In this document: positions 1-9,125 of the stretch, one piece after another
Layout of the letters: each line of letters starts with the position of its first letter
Position numbering within the stretch: the first letter of the stretch is position 1
From: Candidatus Binataceae bacterium
GTDB lineage: Bacteria > Desulfobacterota > Binatia > Binatales > Binataceae
Reading direction: 5' to 3'
Length of the DNA stretch: 64,000 nucleotides
Assembly (NCBI GenBank): GCA_035650475.1
Contig: DASRHP010000012.1
Coordinates: 980,059 to 1,044,058 of the forward strand
Position numbers and translations under genes: made by a program
Notes under the pieces: generated by a model
The model's input: the letters and a program-made list of their open reading frames with translations, nothing else
What the model was told of the DNA's origin: nothing
Database searches by the model: none

Positions 1-23
1 GACTGACGCGCGGGCCGAAGTTG

Positions 24-614
24 TCAGCTCTCGACCAGATGCGGCTCGACGATCCGCGGATGCAGGAAGCGTCCATCGCTGTGCTCGACGAGCACGATTC
101 CGCAGTTGGGCGGGACGTGCGCGCTCTCCCAGCAGCCGGTCAGGTGCGCCCAACAGCACAGCATCACGCCGCCATGGCTGACGACGACGAGTTCGCCGTC
201 AGCGGCGCGCGCCGCCAGCCGCTCGAGCACCGGCGCAACGCGTGCGCGCACGTCCTCGTAGCTCTCGCCGCCCTCGGGGCGCCATAGCCACATCTTCTCG
301 GTATCGAACGTCGGATCGTCACGCACGGCGTCGTAGGGCTGCCCCCTGAGATAGCCGAAATTGCGCTCGTAGAGGCCGGGCTCGATTTCGGTCGGCAACC
401 CCAGGGCATCGGCGATGATCCGGCCGGTCTCGCGCGCCCGCGCGTAGGGACTGGTGATTACCAGGCGCGGCCTGAACAGGCGCGCGATATGCCGCGCCGC
501 CATCGCGGCCTGCTCGCGGCCGAGGTCGGTGAGCGGCGCGTCCGGTGTGGTGGTAAAGCGGCGTTCGCGATTGCCTTCGCTCTCGCCGTGGCGAACCATT
601 ATCAATTTACCCAT
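24..614 (-). CDS. Histidine phosphatase family protein (phosphoglycerate mutase-like)
   Basis: 196 residues, the usual size for a single-domain histidine phosphatase. The N-terminal RHGE motif (R8-H9-G10-E11) supplies the phosphohistidine. R60 and R62 lie in the SPYARARETG stretch, and the second catalytic histidine is in VVSHGG near residue 147. The family removes phosphate from small metabolites or proteins through a phosphohistidine intermediate; the substrate here cannot be told from sequence. The start at 614 gives RHG the expected distance from the N terminus, but I see no clear Shine-Dalgarno. It lies downstream of the slipin-NfeD genes on the same strand with a 20-base gap and may be co-transcribed with them. 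Confidence 0.88.
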   Translation of the reverse strand: MGKLIMVRHGESEGNRERRFTTTPDAPLTDLGREQAAMAARHIARLFRPRLVITSPYARARETGRIIADALGLPTEIEPGLYERNFGYLRGQPYDAVRDDPTFDTEKMWLWRPEGGESYEDVRARVAPVLERLAARAADGELVVVSHGGVMLCCWAHLTGCWESAHVPPNCGIVLVEHSDGRFLHPRIVEPHLVES

Positions 615-634
615 CGCGAAACGACAGTCCCTGA

Positions 635-1420
635 TCAGGGCTTGGCCGTGCCCTCCGCCGCCGCGCCGGCGGCCGCGCGCCGCATTGTGTAGAACGGCTC
701 GAGCAGATCAAGCGGGATCGGGAACAGCGTGGTCGAGTTGTTCTCGGTTGCGATCTCGGCCAGAGTCTGAAGATAGCGCAACTGAAGCGTGATCGGGCTC
801 TTGCTCATGATCTCGGCCGCCTCGGCCAGCCGCTGCGCCGCCTGGAACTCGCCCTCGGCGGCGATCACCTTGGCCCGTCGTTCGCGCTCGGCCTCGGCCT
901 GGCGCGCGATCGCGCGCTGCATGTCCTGCGGCAGGTCGATGTTCTTGAGCTCGACCAGGGTGACCTTGATTCCCCACGGCTCGGTCTGCGCATCGACCAC
1001 CTCCTGGATGCGCGCGTTGAGCTTCTCGCGCTGGGCGAGCAGATCGTCGAGGTCGGTTTGGCCGCCGACCGAGCGCAGCGTGGTCTGTGCAAGCTGCGTG
1101 GTTGCGAACAGGTAGCTTGCGACCTCGGTCACCGCGCGCGACGGATCGAGCACGCGGAAGTAGAGCACGGCGCTGACTTTGACCGTGACGTTGTCGCGCG
1201 TGATTACGTCCTGGGGCGGGATGTCAAGCGTGACCGTGCGCAGATCGACGCGCACCGCGCGCTCGACAATCGGGATGACGAAAATCACGCCCGGACCGCG
1301 GTAAGGCGTCAACCGGCCGAGCCGGAAGACGACCGCACGTTCGTATTCGTTGTACACCCTGATCCCGCTGAGCAGGATGATCACGCCGATTACCACGATC
1401 ACTCCCAACGCTATCCCCAT
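635..1420 (-). CDS. Slipin family protein (SPFH/band 7 domain)
   Basis: 261 residues. One N-terminal transmembrane helix (about residues 3-20, very rich in I and V) precedes an SPFH/band 7 domain with the typical [11 protein letters not shown] opening and a [18 protein letters not shown] coiled-coil region. Slipins are stomatin relatives that form membrane scaffolds and are substrates or partners of NfeD-type membrane proteases. The NfeD gene lies immediately upstream (44-base gap), the standard pairing. An in-frame start at 1510 exists but would place 30 Arg-rich residues before the membrane anchor and run into nfeD, so I chose 1420, which is preceded by a G-rich stretch. Confidence 0.93.
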   Translation of the reverse strand: MGIALGVIVVIGVIILLSGIRVYNEYERAVVFRLGRLTPYRGPGVIFVIPIVERAVRVDLRTVTLDIPPQDVITRDNVTVKVSAVLYFRVLDPSRAVTEVASYLFATTQLAQTTLRSVGGQTDLDDLLAQREKLNARIQEVVDAQTEPWGIKVTLVELKNIDLPQDMQRAIARQAEAERERRAKVIAAEGEFQAAQRLAEAAEIMSKSPITLQLRYLQTLAEIATENNSTTLFPIPLDLLEPFYTMRRAAAGAAAEGTAKP

Positions 1421-1463
1421 AGTCGTTTCCCCCCGGCCGCAGTCCGGCCGCGCGCTCCTGCGT

Positions 1464-2897
1464 TCAGTTGCCCGATTCGCTCCCCGGCTCGCGCCGCACT
1501 TCGATTTCAAGGCCGCGCACTGCGGTGACCCGCGCGCGCGTCCCCACGCCGAGCGGCTCGTCGCTCACCGCCCGCCAATGCTCCCCGTGTACGAAGACCC
1601 GCCCGTGGCCGCCGGGCGCAATCGCTTCGCGCACCTCGCCGATTTCGCCGAGGAGGCCCTCGCTGCCAGTCTGCGCATGGCGGCGCCGCTCGCGCAGCAC
1701 GACCCATCCCAGTCCGACGATAATCGCGCTCATCGCGATCGCGGCGCCGGCAATCATCCCGCGGTTGATCCGCAGGTCGGTCTGCGCACTGTCGATCAGC
1801 AGGAGCGAGCCGATCACGAAGGCGGTCACGCCGCCCACGGCGAGCACGCCGTAGCTGGTCACAAACGCTTCCGCGATCAGCAATGCCACCCCCAGCAGCA
1901 GGAGCAAGAGGCCTGCGAGGCTGATCGGCAGAACCTCGAACGAACCGAGCGCCAGCAGCAGGCAGATCGCGCCCGCCACCCCCGGCAGATAGACGCCCGG
2001 ATGGGCGAATTCAAAATACAGCCCGACGATCCCGGCCATCAGCAGCAGATAGACCAGGTTCGGATCGGCCAACGTGTTGAGCAGGCGCTGCGCAAGCGTC
2101 ATCCGCGCGCGATGGATCGCGGCATCGGCGAGCGCGAGCTTGACCGTGCGATTGCCGACCCGTACCTCGCGCCCTGACGCCTGCACCAGCAGGCTTCGCA
2201 GGTCGGGCGCGACGAGGTCGATAACGTGGCGCTTGAGCGCCTCGTCCTCGCTCAGCGCGGAGCTCTTGCGCACCGCCTCCTCCACCCATTGCTCGTTGCG
2301 TCCGCGGTCGCGCGCGATACTGCGGGCGAGCGAGGCGGTGAAATTCTCGATCTTCTCGCCCATCGCGCCCTTGATCTCGCCGCCGCTCTCGCTCACCGGG
2401 TGGGCGGCACCGATCGTGGTCCCGGGCGCCATCGCGGCGATCGCCGCCGCCTCGGTTATCAGCGTGCCGGCGGAGGCCGCGCTCGCGCCGGACGGCGCGA
2501 CGTACACCATCGTGGGCAGCGGCGCGTTGAGCAGGTCCTTGACCATGCGCCGGGCGGAGCTGAGCAGTCCGCCCGGCGTGTCGAGCTGGACCACCAGCGC
2601 GGCCGCGCCTTCGGAGCTGGCGTGCTCGATAGCGTCTTCGAGGTAGGCGGCAACGGCGGGATTGATCGAGCCGTCGATCTTGATCAACTCGACCCACGCG
2701 GCCGGCGCGGCCGCCCCGCCGGAATTCGCGGGGACGCCGCTCTGTGTCACTGCTTGGGCGCCCGCCGCCTTCGACGCTTTGCGCGAAGCGTGGCTCGCGC
2801 GCGCATCCGGCGAGCCGCCAACGAGCGCGCACAGGATCGCGAGCGCGCATGCGGCACTCGACCACGATGGCCCGCGCTCGCTCCGCGCGGGCCTCAC
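1464..2897 (-). CDS. NfeD-family membrane serine protease (ClpP-like domain plus NfeD OB-fold)
   Basis: 477 residues. A signal segment ([12 protein letters not shown]) is followed by a low-complexity linker, then a ClpP/crotonase-fold protease domain containing QLDTPGGL and the [10 protein letters not shown] nucleophile region. After that come a run of hydrophobic membrane segments ([15 protein letters not shown] onward) and a C-terminal NfeD OB-fold ([12 protein letters not shown] to LEIEVRRE). This is the full-length NfeD architecture known to cleave stomatin/slipin C termini. Start chosen as GTG at 2897: it overlaps the TGA of the glycosylase gene as GTGA, while the longer open frame upstream is only the shadow of that gene. 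It probably forms an operon with udg, slipin and perhaps the phosphatase. Confidence 0.9.
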   Translation of the reverse strand: MRPARSERGPSWSSAACALAILCALVGGSPDARASHASRKASKAAGAQAVTQSGVPANSGGAAAPAAWVELIKIDGSINPAVAAYLEDAIEHASSEGAAALVVQLDTPGGLLSSARRMVKDLLNAPLPTMVYVAPSGASAASAGTLITEAAAIAAMAPGTTIGAAHPVSESGGEIKGAMGEKIENFTASLARSIARDRGRNEQWVEEAVRKSSALSEDEALKRHVIDLVAPDLRSLLVQASGREVRVGNRTVKLALADAAIHRARMTLAQRLLNTLADPNLVYLLLMAGIVGLYFEFAHPGVYLPGVAGAICLLLALGSFEVLPISLAGLLLLLLGVALLIAEAFVTSYGVLAVGGVTAFVIGSLLLIDSAQTDLRINRGMIAGAAIAMSAIIVGLGWVVLRERRRHAQTGSEGLLGEIGEVREAIAPGGHGRVFVHGEHWRAVSDEPLGVGTRARVTAVRGLEIEVRREPGSESGN

Positions 2898-3778
2898 GCG
2901 CCACGGCCGCGCAGCGGCGGCTTCAGCCCGAGCAGCTTCATCACTTCCTGGATATCCTGCCATACGACGCGCTTCTCGGCGGGGCTGCGCAGCAGGTAGG
3001 CCGGATGGAACGTCGGCATCATCCGGATCCCCCGCACTTCCTGCCACACGCCGCGCAACCGGCTGATCGGCGTCTTGACTTTGAGCAGCGCCTGCACCGC
3101 GAAAGTGCCGAGCCCCACGATCGCGCGTGGGCGGACCAGATCGATCTGCCGCATCAGGAACGGCTCGCAGGCGGCGACCTCGTCGGGCTCGGGGTTGCGG
3201 TTGTCGGGCGGGCGACACTTAATGACGTTGCAGATATAAACGTCGGAGCGCCTCAGGCCCATCCCGCGCTCGATGATGTCGGTCAGCAGTTGTCCCGCGC
3301 GGCCGACGAACGGCTCGCCGCGCGCGTCTTCGTCGGCGCCCGGCGCCTCGCCGACGAACATCAGCTCCGCGCGCGGGTTGCCGACGCCGAACACAAGATG
3401 GGTGCGCAAAGGCGCGAGCTTGCATCGTTTGCACTCGCCGATGAACTCGCGCAGCGCCTCCAGCGTGTCCGTCTTTTCCAAACCCGGATAGCGCGAAAGC
3501 AGCTCGCCAACGACCGGCGTCGGACGCGAGAGCGCCGGCGGAGCGGCGCGCCCAACCGACGGCGGCGCGGCGACGACGGCGGGCGCTGCCGCGCGCGCGC
3601 TCTGCGCAAGTCGCGGCGGCACTGGCGCCGATGGGGAAGCCGGCGCGACGCCACTGCCTGCGCACGCCGGCACGCCGGCCGGAAGTCCTTCGAGTCCCTC
3701 TTCGGCGAGCTGCGCGAGATAGTCGCGCACCGAGTCGAGCAGCAGGCGGCGCTCTGGCGCCATCAAGTCGCGGCCCAT
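2894..3778 (-). CDS. Uracil-DNA glycosylase, family 4 (iron-sulfur type)
   Basis: 294 residues. A variable Ala/Pro-rich N-terminal third is followed by the family 4 core. Motif A is GEAPGADED, motif B is HPAYLLR, and the cysteines expected to hold the 4Fe-4S cluster sit in CKRCKLA, in YICNVIKC and in AACEPF. The family removes uracil from DNA to start base-excision repair. The N-terminal extension resembles those fused to thermostable-type UDGs and phage SPO1-polymerase-related UDGs. Start: ATG at 3778 is preferred because the first ATG of the frame (3832) overlaps the divergent phospholipase-like gene; 3763 is also possible. The stop overlaps the GTG of nfeD. Confidence 0.9.
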   Translation of the reverse strand: MGRDLMAPERRLLLDSVRDYLAQLAEEGLEGLPAGVPACAGSGVAPASPSAPVPPRLAQSARAAAPAVVAAPPSVGRAAPPALSRPTPVVGELLSRYPGLEKTDTLEALREFIGECKRCKLAPLRTHLVFGVGNPRAELMFVGEAPGADEDARGEPFVGRAGQLLTDIIERGMGLRRSDVYICNVIKCRPPDNRNPEPDEVAACEPFLMRQIDLVRPRAIVGLGTFAVQALLKVKTPISRLRGVWQEVRGIRMMPTFHPAYLLRSPAEKRVVWQDIQEVMKLLGLKPPLRGRGA

Positions 3779-3801
3779 AACATCAGAGGAGGCCGCCCGC
3801 G

Positions 3802-4731
3802 ATGGACGCGGGCGCGGCGATGTTCCTCGCAAGCATAGTCGGCCTTACCATCGGCTTCATCTTGCTCGGCGCCGAGCCGGCGTACGCCTGGGGGCCGGTC
3901 ACCCACATCGCCCTCGGCGTGCAAGTGCTTGCGAGCGTTATCACCCCCGAACATCCGCTTCAAGCCGTGCTGCTCTCGATGCCGGAGACGTTCCTGTACG
4001 GCTCGCTGGCGCCGGACATCGTGCAGGGCCGCCGGCTTCAAAGCCGCCTGCGTCGCCATTCGCACAACTGGCCGACCGGCTTCCGCCTGCTCGCCGCCGC
4101 GCGCGACGACGAGCAGCGCGCCTTCGCGCTGGGCTACCTCGCCCATCTCGGCGCCGACGTGGTCGCGCACAACTTTTTCCTGCCCGCGCGCTATATCGGG
4201 CGCTTCGACTCCGCGATCGCAAGCCACATCCTGACCGAAGCGCGGTTCGACGCGATGCTTGACGGCTCGTATCGCGAACTGCTGGTCAAAGTGATAGCGA
4301 CCGACTTTCGCCGCGTCGACGCGGCGCTCAGCCGGCAAATCGACTCGCCGCTGCTGCCCTTCCGCGCGCAGAAGCGGATTTTCGAAGGCGGGCTGCGTCG
4401 CATCCGCGAATGGCATCGCGTGATGAGCGCGATCGGGATGACCCATGCGCACAGCGGCGAGCGCCACGACGTGGAGGTTTTCTCTGCCGCCGCGTGCTCG
4501 GCGATCGCGGGCCTGCTCGACCGCGGCGCGGACGCGGCGGCGTGCCGCTACGATCCGATGGGGCAGCGGGCGGTGCGCAACGCGATGCGCGCGCGACGCA
4601 CGCTGACGCGGCTGGTGCGGATGGGCGCCGAGGCCGAGCGTTCGGCGCGCCGGCTCGCCGACGCAGCGGTTGATGACCTGCGAGCGCACCTCAGCGCGAC
4701 GCCCTTCGGCTCCGCGAACCGCCCGGTGTAG
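3802..4731 (+). CDS. Zinc-dependent phospholipase C-like secreted protein
   Basis: 309 residues. A hydrophobic N terminus (SIVGLTIGFILLG) ends in AYAWGP, so cleavage before Trp would expose an N-terminal Trp as zinc ligand, as in the bacterial phospholipase C / S1-P1 nuclease fold. Further expected metal ligands are H in VTHIALG, D in LAPDI, H in RHSHNW and the HLGADVVAH motif. This supports a zinc-dependent PLC-like hydrolase exported to the envelope; the substrate is unknown. A GAGGAGG ribosome binding site at 3786-3792 lies nine bases before the ATG and fixes the start. It is divergent from udg, so promoters for both must lie in the short gap or inside the genes. Confidence 0.82.
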   Translation: MDAGAAMFLASIVGLTIGFILLGAEPAYAWGPVTHIALGVQVLASVITPEHPLQAVLLSMPETFLYGSLAPDIVQGRRLQSRLRRHSHNWPTGFRLLAAARDDEQRAFALGYLAHLGADVVAHNFFLPARYIGRFDSAIASHILTEARFDAMLDGSYRELLVKVIATDFRRVDAALSRQIDSPLLPFRAQKRIFEGGLRRIREWHRVMSAIGMTHAHSGERHDVEVFSAAACSAIAGLLDRGADAAACRYDPMGQRAVRNAMRARRTLTRLVRMGAEAERSARRLADAAVDDLRAHLSATPFGSANRPV

Positions 4732-4772
4732 GGCAGGCCGGGTAGCGTGAGCGGCTTAGGCCGGCGCGAAGT

Positions 4773-5252
4773 TCAACCGCGGGCGACGCTGGCGAGCGCT
4801 GCCCCGTCGAGCCGCCACACCGTCCATTCATCCTTGGGAAAGGCTCCGAGCGCACGATAGAACCCCTGCGCCGCGGTATTCCAGTCCAGCACAGCCCATT
4901 CCATCCGCGCCCATCCACGCTCCAGCGCGATCGCGGCGAGCCGCTTGAGCAGCGCCTTGCCGACGCCATGACCGCGATGCGGCTCGCTGACGAACAGGTC
5001 CTCCAGATAGAGCCCCGGCCTTCCGCTCCACGTGCTGTAGTTGCGGAAGAAGAGCGCAAAACCCGCGGGCTCGCCGTCGCGCTCGGCGATCAGGCATTCG
5101 AAGGGTGGGTCCGCCGCCTCCATCTGCGCGCGCAGCGAGGCGGCCGACGCCCGCACCGCATCGGGCTGACGCTCGTATTCGGCCAGGCCGCGGATAAAGT
5201 GCAGGATTAGCTCCGCGTCGGCCGGAGCGGCAAACCGGATCGTGAGCGCCAT
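4773..5252 (-). CDS. GNAT family N-acetyltransferase
   Basis: 159 residues covering one complete GNAT domain. It has the TIRFAAPADAELI start, a central beta strand region FALFFRNYSTWSG, and the acetyl-CoA pyrophosphate loop PHRGHGVGKALL. The C-terminal part (WAVLDWNTAAQGFYRALGA) is typical of diamine or aminoglycoside-like acetyltransferases of the YhbS/SAT1 type. The substrate cannot be assigned. The open frame extends 41 codons upstream into the enoyl-CoA hydratase gene; the ATG at 5252 is four bases after the stop of that gene, so the two are likely translationally linked. Confidence 0.9.
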   Translation of the reverse strand: MALTIRFAAPADAELILHFIRGLAEYERQPDAVRASAASLRAQMEAADPPFECLIAERDGEPAGFALFFRNYSTWSGRPGLYLEDLFVSEPHRGHGVGKALLKRLAAIALERGWARMEWAVLDWNTAAQGFYRALGAFPKDEWTVWRLDGAALASVARG

Positions 5253-5256
5253 CGGG

Positions 5257-6063
5257 TCAGCGGTCGGCGTACCGGCCGGGACGCTTCTCCTTGAATACCT
5301 CCATCGCCTCGCGCATGTCCTCGCTCGCAAAGCATGCGAGCCCCAGGTACGCGTCGGCGTAGGTGATGTCGCCAAGGCGGCTATTGCCGAGTGCCTTGAA
5401 GAATTCCTTGGTCCGCCTAAGCGCCATTGGCGGCTTGCTCAGCAGCTTGGCGGCAAACTGGCGCGCGGCCTCCATCAGGCGCTCGGGCGCGACGGCCTGG
5501 TTGACGAGGCCGATCGTCGCCGCCTGCTCGCCCGTGATTTCATCGCAGGTCATGATCAATTCCTTCGCCTTCGCCGTCCCGACCAGGTTGGCGAGCCGCG
5601 TTACGGAGCCCCACATGTACGGCACGCCAAGCGCGACCTCTGGGATCCAGATGCGCGCGCCAGCGGCCGCGATGCGGAAGTCGCAGGCCATCGCGAGCGA
5701 CAATCCGCCACCGACCGTGAAGCCGTTGATCGCAGCGATCGTTATCTGGTCGAGGCGCTCCCACTCCTCCATCAGGCGCCATCCCGTCTTCGCCATCCGC
5801 AACCGCGCGGCGTCGGTGCGCCCGCGTTGCTTTTCCGGCCCGGCATCCGCGGTCATCCCGGCGATGTCGGCGCCGGCGCAGAACGAACGCCCCTTGCCGG
5901 TCAGGATAACGACGCGCGACTGCTCGTCGTCCTGGAGTTCGCGCGCAACCGCCAGCATGTCGCGCAGCACCGCGCCGTTTATCGGGTTGAGCTTGTCGGG
6001 GCGGTTGAAATAGACGGTCGCAATCGCGCCGTCGCGCTCGACGATGAAAGTCTCGTACGCCAT
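5257..6063 (-). CDS. Enoyl-CoA hydratase/isomerase family protein with an altered catalytic site
   Basis: 268 residues, normal crotonase length. It shows the CoA-binding and oxyanion-hole segments (SFCAGADI and INGFTVGGGLSLAMACD). In the classical hydratase two glutamates, 20 residues apart, activate water. The second is kept (E142 in PEVALG), but the position of the first holds serine (S122 in GGGLSL). The GGTQRL segment of hydratases also reads WGSVTRL. The protein may therefore be an isomerase, a hydrolase or a CoA-ester lyase of the crotonase fold rather than a beta-oxidation hydratase. AGAGG eight bases before the ATG supports the start. The GNAT gene follows directly. Confidence 0.88.
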   Translation of the reverse strand: MAYETFIVERDGAIATVYFNRPDKLNPINGAVLRDMLAVARELQDDEQSRVVILTGKGRSFCAGADIAGMTADAGPEKQRGRTDAARLRMAKTGWRLMEEWERLDQITIAAINGFTVGGGLSLAMACDFRIAAAGARIWIPEVALGVPYMWGSVTRLANLVGTAKAKELIMTCDEITGEQAATIGLVNQAVAPERLMEAARQFAAKLLSKPPMALRRTKEFFKALGNSRLGDITYADAYLGLACFASEDMREAMEVFKEKRPGRYADR

Positions 6064-6131
6064 TCAGCTACCTCTTCGCTGGTAATTTAAGGCAACACTT
6101 TATTAGACGATTCGCGCGGGCGAGCCGGATA

Positions 6132-7559
6132 TCAGCTCGCCGGACGGCGCAGGATTACCGGATCGATCTTGCGCGGGACCAACTGCCCGTAGCCTTCGCC
6201 GATGTTCAGCTTGCCGTTTTCGACAATCACCTTGCCGCGCAGCACCGTCATCACCGGCCACCCTTTGACCTCCCACTCCTCCCACGGGCTGTAGTCGCTG
6301 ACGTGGAAATCTCCGCGGGTCAGGCGCCGCGAAATCGCCGGGTCGATCACGCAGAGGTCGGCGTCGCTGCCCGGCGCGATCGCGCCTTTACGCGGATACA
6401 GCCCCATAATGCGCGCGGCGTTGGTCGAGGTCACTTCGGCGAAGCGCTCCAGCGTCATCCCGCGCCTGACCACGCCCTCGGTGTACACGATCCCCATCCG
6501 CGCCTCCGCGCCAAGGTTGCCGCCGGTGACGTCGTCGATCCGCTTGCCTTCAAGTTTTACTTCAAGGGAAGTCGGATACTCGTCGGTGGCGGTCGTCGAG
6601 ATGCCATCGCGCACCAGCCCCTCCCAGAGCGCGGCCTGGTCCTCAGGGAACTTGAGCGAAGGATAGGTGTGGTAGCAGAAGCCGCGTGGCTTGCGATAGT
6701 CGTCGGCGTTGAACAGGGCGTAGTGATGGAGCGTCTCGGCGTAGATCGGCAGCCGATGGGCGCGCGCCTCGACCACTGCCTCGACCCCTTCGCGCGCCGA
6801 GGTGTGGACGAAGTACACAGCAGCGCCGGTTGCGGCGGCGAGCTGGATGGTGTGCCGGAACGATAGCTGCTCGCTGAGTTTGGTGTGGACGAGCGCGAGG
6901 TTTGCGCCGTCGGTGCGGCCCTCGGCCATGAAGCGCTCGTAGTTGAACTGGACGAGGTCGTGGTCCTCGGCGTGGACGGTCATGATACCGCCGTCCTTGG
7001 CGATCTTCTCCATCGCCAGCTGCATCCGCCCGTAGTCCAGACGGAACGGCAGGCGCTTTGGATGGGGCGGCAGAATCTCGGCGGTGAAGACCTTGAAGCT
7101 CGGGAAGCCGTCGCGGATGGCGTCGCCGATCTGGTCGAAAATCCTGAGCGGCAGCGCGCCGCCGAGCGCGAGGTGGAACGAGTAATCGACGAAGGATTTG
7201 CCCTTCCAGCGCTCGAGCCGCCGCCCCAGCGCGGTCGGGATGTCGGTTGCGGGATGGACGAAGCAAAAATCGATGTGGGTGGTCGTGCCGCCGAACGCCA
7301 TCCCCACCGTGTCCTCCTCGGGACCGAGTGTGAACAGCCGTCCTTCCGGACGCATCCCGATAAGGCTGGCCAGATGGGCGTGCGGCTCGACCCCACCGGG
7401 CACGATGATCTTGCCGCGCGCGTCGATGATGCGGCCGGCCGCGGCCCGCTGGTCTTCGACTCCGACCGAGACGATCTTTTCGCCCTGCACGCCGATGTCC
7501 CAACGCCCAACCCCGTGGGGAGTCACGACCTGGCCGCCGCGAACTATCAAGTCGAGCAT
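6132..7559 (-). CDS. Dihydropyrimidinase/D-hydantoinase-like cyclic amidohydrolase
   Basis: 475 residues, matching hydantoinase/dihydropyrimidinase length. The urease-fold metal site is complete: HAH in EPHAHLAS, the probable carboxylated lysine in FPSFKVFTAE, histidines in TVHAEDHD and AETLHHYALF, and aspartate in TATDEYPTS. The family opens cyclic imides such as hydantoins and dihydropyrimidines; allantoinases are close relatives. A GGAGG five bases before the ATG at 7559 sets the start, and the longer open frame upstream is Arg-rich noise. The downstream neighbour on the same strand is the crotonase-fold gene, after a 68-base gap containing no obvious terminator. Confidence 0.9.
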   Translation of the reverse strand: MLDLIVRGGQVVTPHGVGRWDIGVQGEKIVSVGVEDQRAAAGRIIDARGKIIVPGGVEPHAHLASLIGMRPEGRLFTLGPEEDTVGMAFGGTTTHIDFCFVHPATDIPTALGRRLERWKGKSFVDYSFHLALGGALPLRIFDQIGDAIRDGFPSFKVFTAEILPPHPKRLPFRLDYGRMQLAMEKIAKDGGIMTVHAEDHDLVQFNYERFMAEGRTDGANLALVHTKLSEQLSFRHTIQLAAATGAAVYFVHTSAREGVEAVVEARAHRLPIYAETLHHYALFNADDYRKPRGFCYHTYPSLKFPEDQAALWEGLVRDGISTTATDEYPTSLEVKLEGKRIDDVTGGNLGAEARMGIVYTEGVVRRGMTLERFAEVTSTNAARIMGLYPRKGAIAPGSDADLCVIDPAISRRLTRGDFHVSDYSPWEEWEVKGWPVMTVLRGKVIVENGKLNIGEGYGQLVPRKIDPVILRRPAS

Positions 7560-7704
7560 GACGTCCTCCGATCCGGCGCGGCGCCTGTTTCGGCGCGCCG
7601 CCGCCGCAGCGCCGCTGTTACGTCGAGGTTCGCGCCAATGATCGTTCTGATGGCGGCTCGCTTGCAAGCCGGACGACCCTGCCGCGCCGCTGGAGGACCG
7701 CCTG

Positions 7705-7734
7705 TTGTCTGGCTCAGAGCTCTGCGCCTATTAT
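7705..7734 (+). promoter_or_regulatory. Candidate sigma-70-type promoter for the VWA gene
   Basis: TTGTCT and TATTAT separated by 18 bases inside the 324-base divergent gap between the hydantoinase and VWA genes (7560-7883). The -10 is close to consensus and the position, 150 bases upstream of the VWA start, is sensible. No other structure was seen in this gap. It is a pattern match only. Confidence 0.35.
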
Positions 7735-7883
7735 CGCCGAACGCTTTTGGGGGAGACGGCGGCCGAGGGGCGCGGCGAGCGGGCAGACGCCAGCCGCGAC
7801 GGCCGGATGCGGGCGGGGGCGGTTCCTGATAGCGTTGAACGCGGCGCCGGCGCGGAATTTTTGAACGGGGACATCTTCTCTTC

Positions 7884-9125
7884 ATGCTGACTGCCGTTGT
7901 CGTCATTCTGATCGCGATTTCGATCGGCGTCGTCGCCTACATACTGAATCGCCTGATGAGCGGCCGGCGCGCCTGCGCACGGCCTTCCGGCGGCGGCTTG
8001 CTCGAAGAGGACGCCACCCGCATCGACGAGGAAGGCCACAGCGTACGCGACGCGCTGCGCTTTATGGTCGGACCGTTCCCGCTCTCGATCGCTCTCCACG
8101 TGATCCTGTTGCTGGTGCTGGTCGCCACCGTCAAAGTGCAGAACGCGCGCAACCTGATCATGGTCAGCCTGCAGGCCGGAGGCGGCGGCGGCGCCAATCA
8201 CGACGAGCTGCGCGACCTCGACATGCCCGACCTCTCGGTGCCCGACGAACTGCCGCAGCTGGTTGCGCCGAGTATCGCGCAGAGTTCGCGCACTGCGGTC
8301 CAGACCGCCAAGCAATACGTCCGCGATGTTTCCACCGGCGGCGTCGGCATCGGGCGCGGCGGCGGAATGGGCGCGGGCTACGGGCCGGGAATCGGCGCCG
8401 GCTTCGGCGGTTTTATCGGCGAGCTGCGGCGCAAGGGACTCGACATCGTGCTGGTGATCGACGACACCGGCACGATGGACCTCATCCTCAACGATGTGCG
8501 CGACCGGATGGACGAGCTGATCGCGGCGATCCATCGTCTGGTCCCCGTCGCCCGCATCGGCATCGTGGTCTTCGGCGGCCACAACGAACGTATGGATATC
8601 CAACCGCTGACGATCTCGAGCCACCGCCTCGAGGCCTTCCTCGAGAGCATCAGCACCCGCGGCCATCGGGGTTCGCAGGGCGACGTTTACGGCGCGTGCG
8701 TGACCGCGGTCAACCAGATGAACTGGAAGCCGTACGCCAAGAAGGTGATCGTGCTGGTCGGCGATTCACCGCCGCAGAATCAGGACTTCGGCCCCTTGCT
8801 CGGGCTAATCCGCAAGTTCCGCGCCGAGGACGGCACCTTCAACACTATCGACGTATCGGCCGAGGAACACGAGCGCTACGAGCGCGAGTTCTGGCTCAAG
8901 ACCCACAAGGGACGTCCGCCGGGCGAGTCGATCTCGCCGCTGGCCGAGTTTTATCAGGACACGCGCGAGACCTATAAGATGCTCGCGGCGGCAGGCGGCG
9001 GCGGGATGCGCAGTCTGACCCAGAACGTGCACATCAACGAGCAGGTGCTGATCCTTGCACTGGGCGCGCAATGGCAGGGCAACCTGGCCGCCTTCGGGCG
9101 CCAGATTACCGAGGCCGAGCAGTGA
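7884..9125 (+). CDS. Membrane-anchored von Willebrand factor A domain protein
   Basis: 413 residues. An N-terminal helix (residues 2-22) and a second hydrophobic segment (FPLSIALHVILLLVLVATV, about 64-82) anchor the protein. A Gly-rich stretch (about 95-105 and 150-175) precedes a VWA domain whose MIDAS opens with DDTGTMD, a DxTxS-like variant with Thr in place of the last Ser. LVGDSPP is in the position of the later MIDAS aspartate. VWA domains in such proteins bind ligands through a metal ion, often in envelope complexes. The stop overlaps the GTG of the next gene (GTGA), so the two proteins are probably made together. Specific function unknown. Confidence 0.8.
   Translation: MLTAVVVILIAISIGVVAYILNRLMSGRRACARPSGGGLLEEDATRIDEEGHSVRDALRFMVGPFPLSIALHVILLLVLVATVKVQNARNLIMVSLQAGGGGGANHDELRDLDMPDLSVPDELPQLVAPSIAQSSRTAVQTAKQYVRDVSTGGVGIGRGGGMGAGYGPGIGAGFGGFIGELRRKGLDIVLVIDDTGTMDLILNDVRDRMDELIAAIHRLVPVARIGIVVFGGHNERMDIQPLTISSHRLEAFLESISTRGHRGSQGDVYGACVTAVNQMNWKPYAKKVIVLVGDSPPQNQDFGPLLGLIRKFRAEDGTFNTIDVSAEEHERYEREFWLKTHKGRPPGESISPLAEFYQDTRETYKMLAAAGGGGMRSLTQNVHINEQVLILALGAQWQGNLAAFGRQITEAEQ

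Noticed and set aside
1464..3218. A 584-codon open frame for the NfeD gene reaching into the glycosylase gene.
   Set aside because: Its first 107 codons lie over udg in another frame; the GTG overlapping the udg stop gives a normal NfeD with signal peptide.
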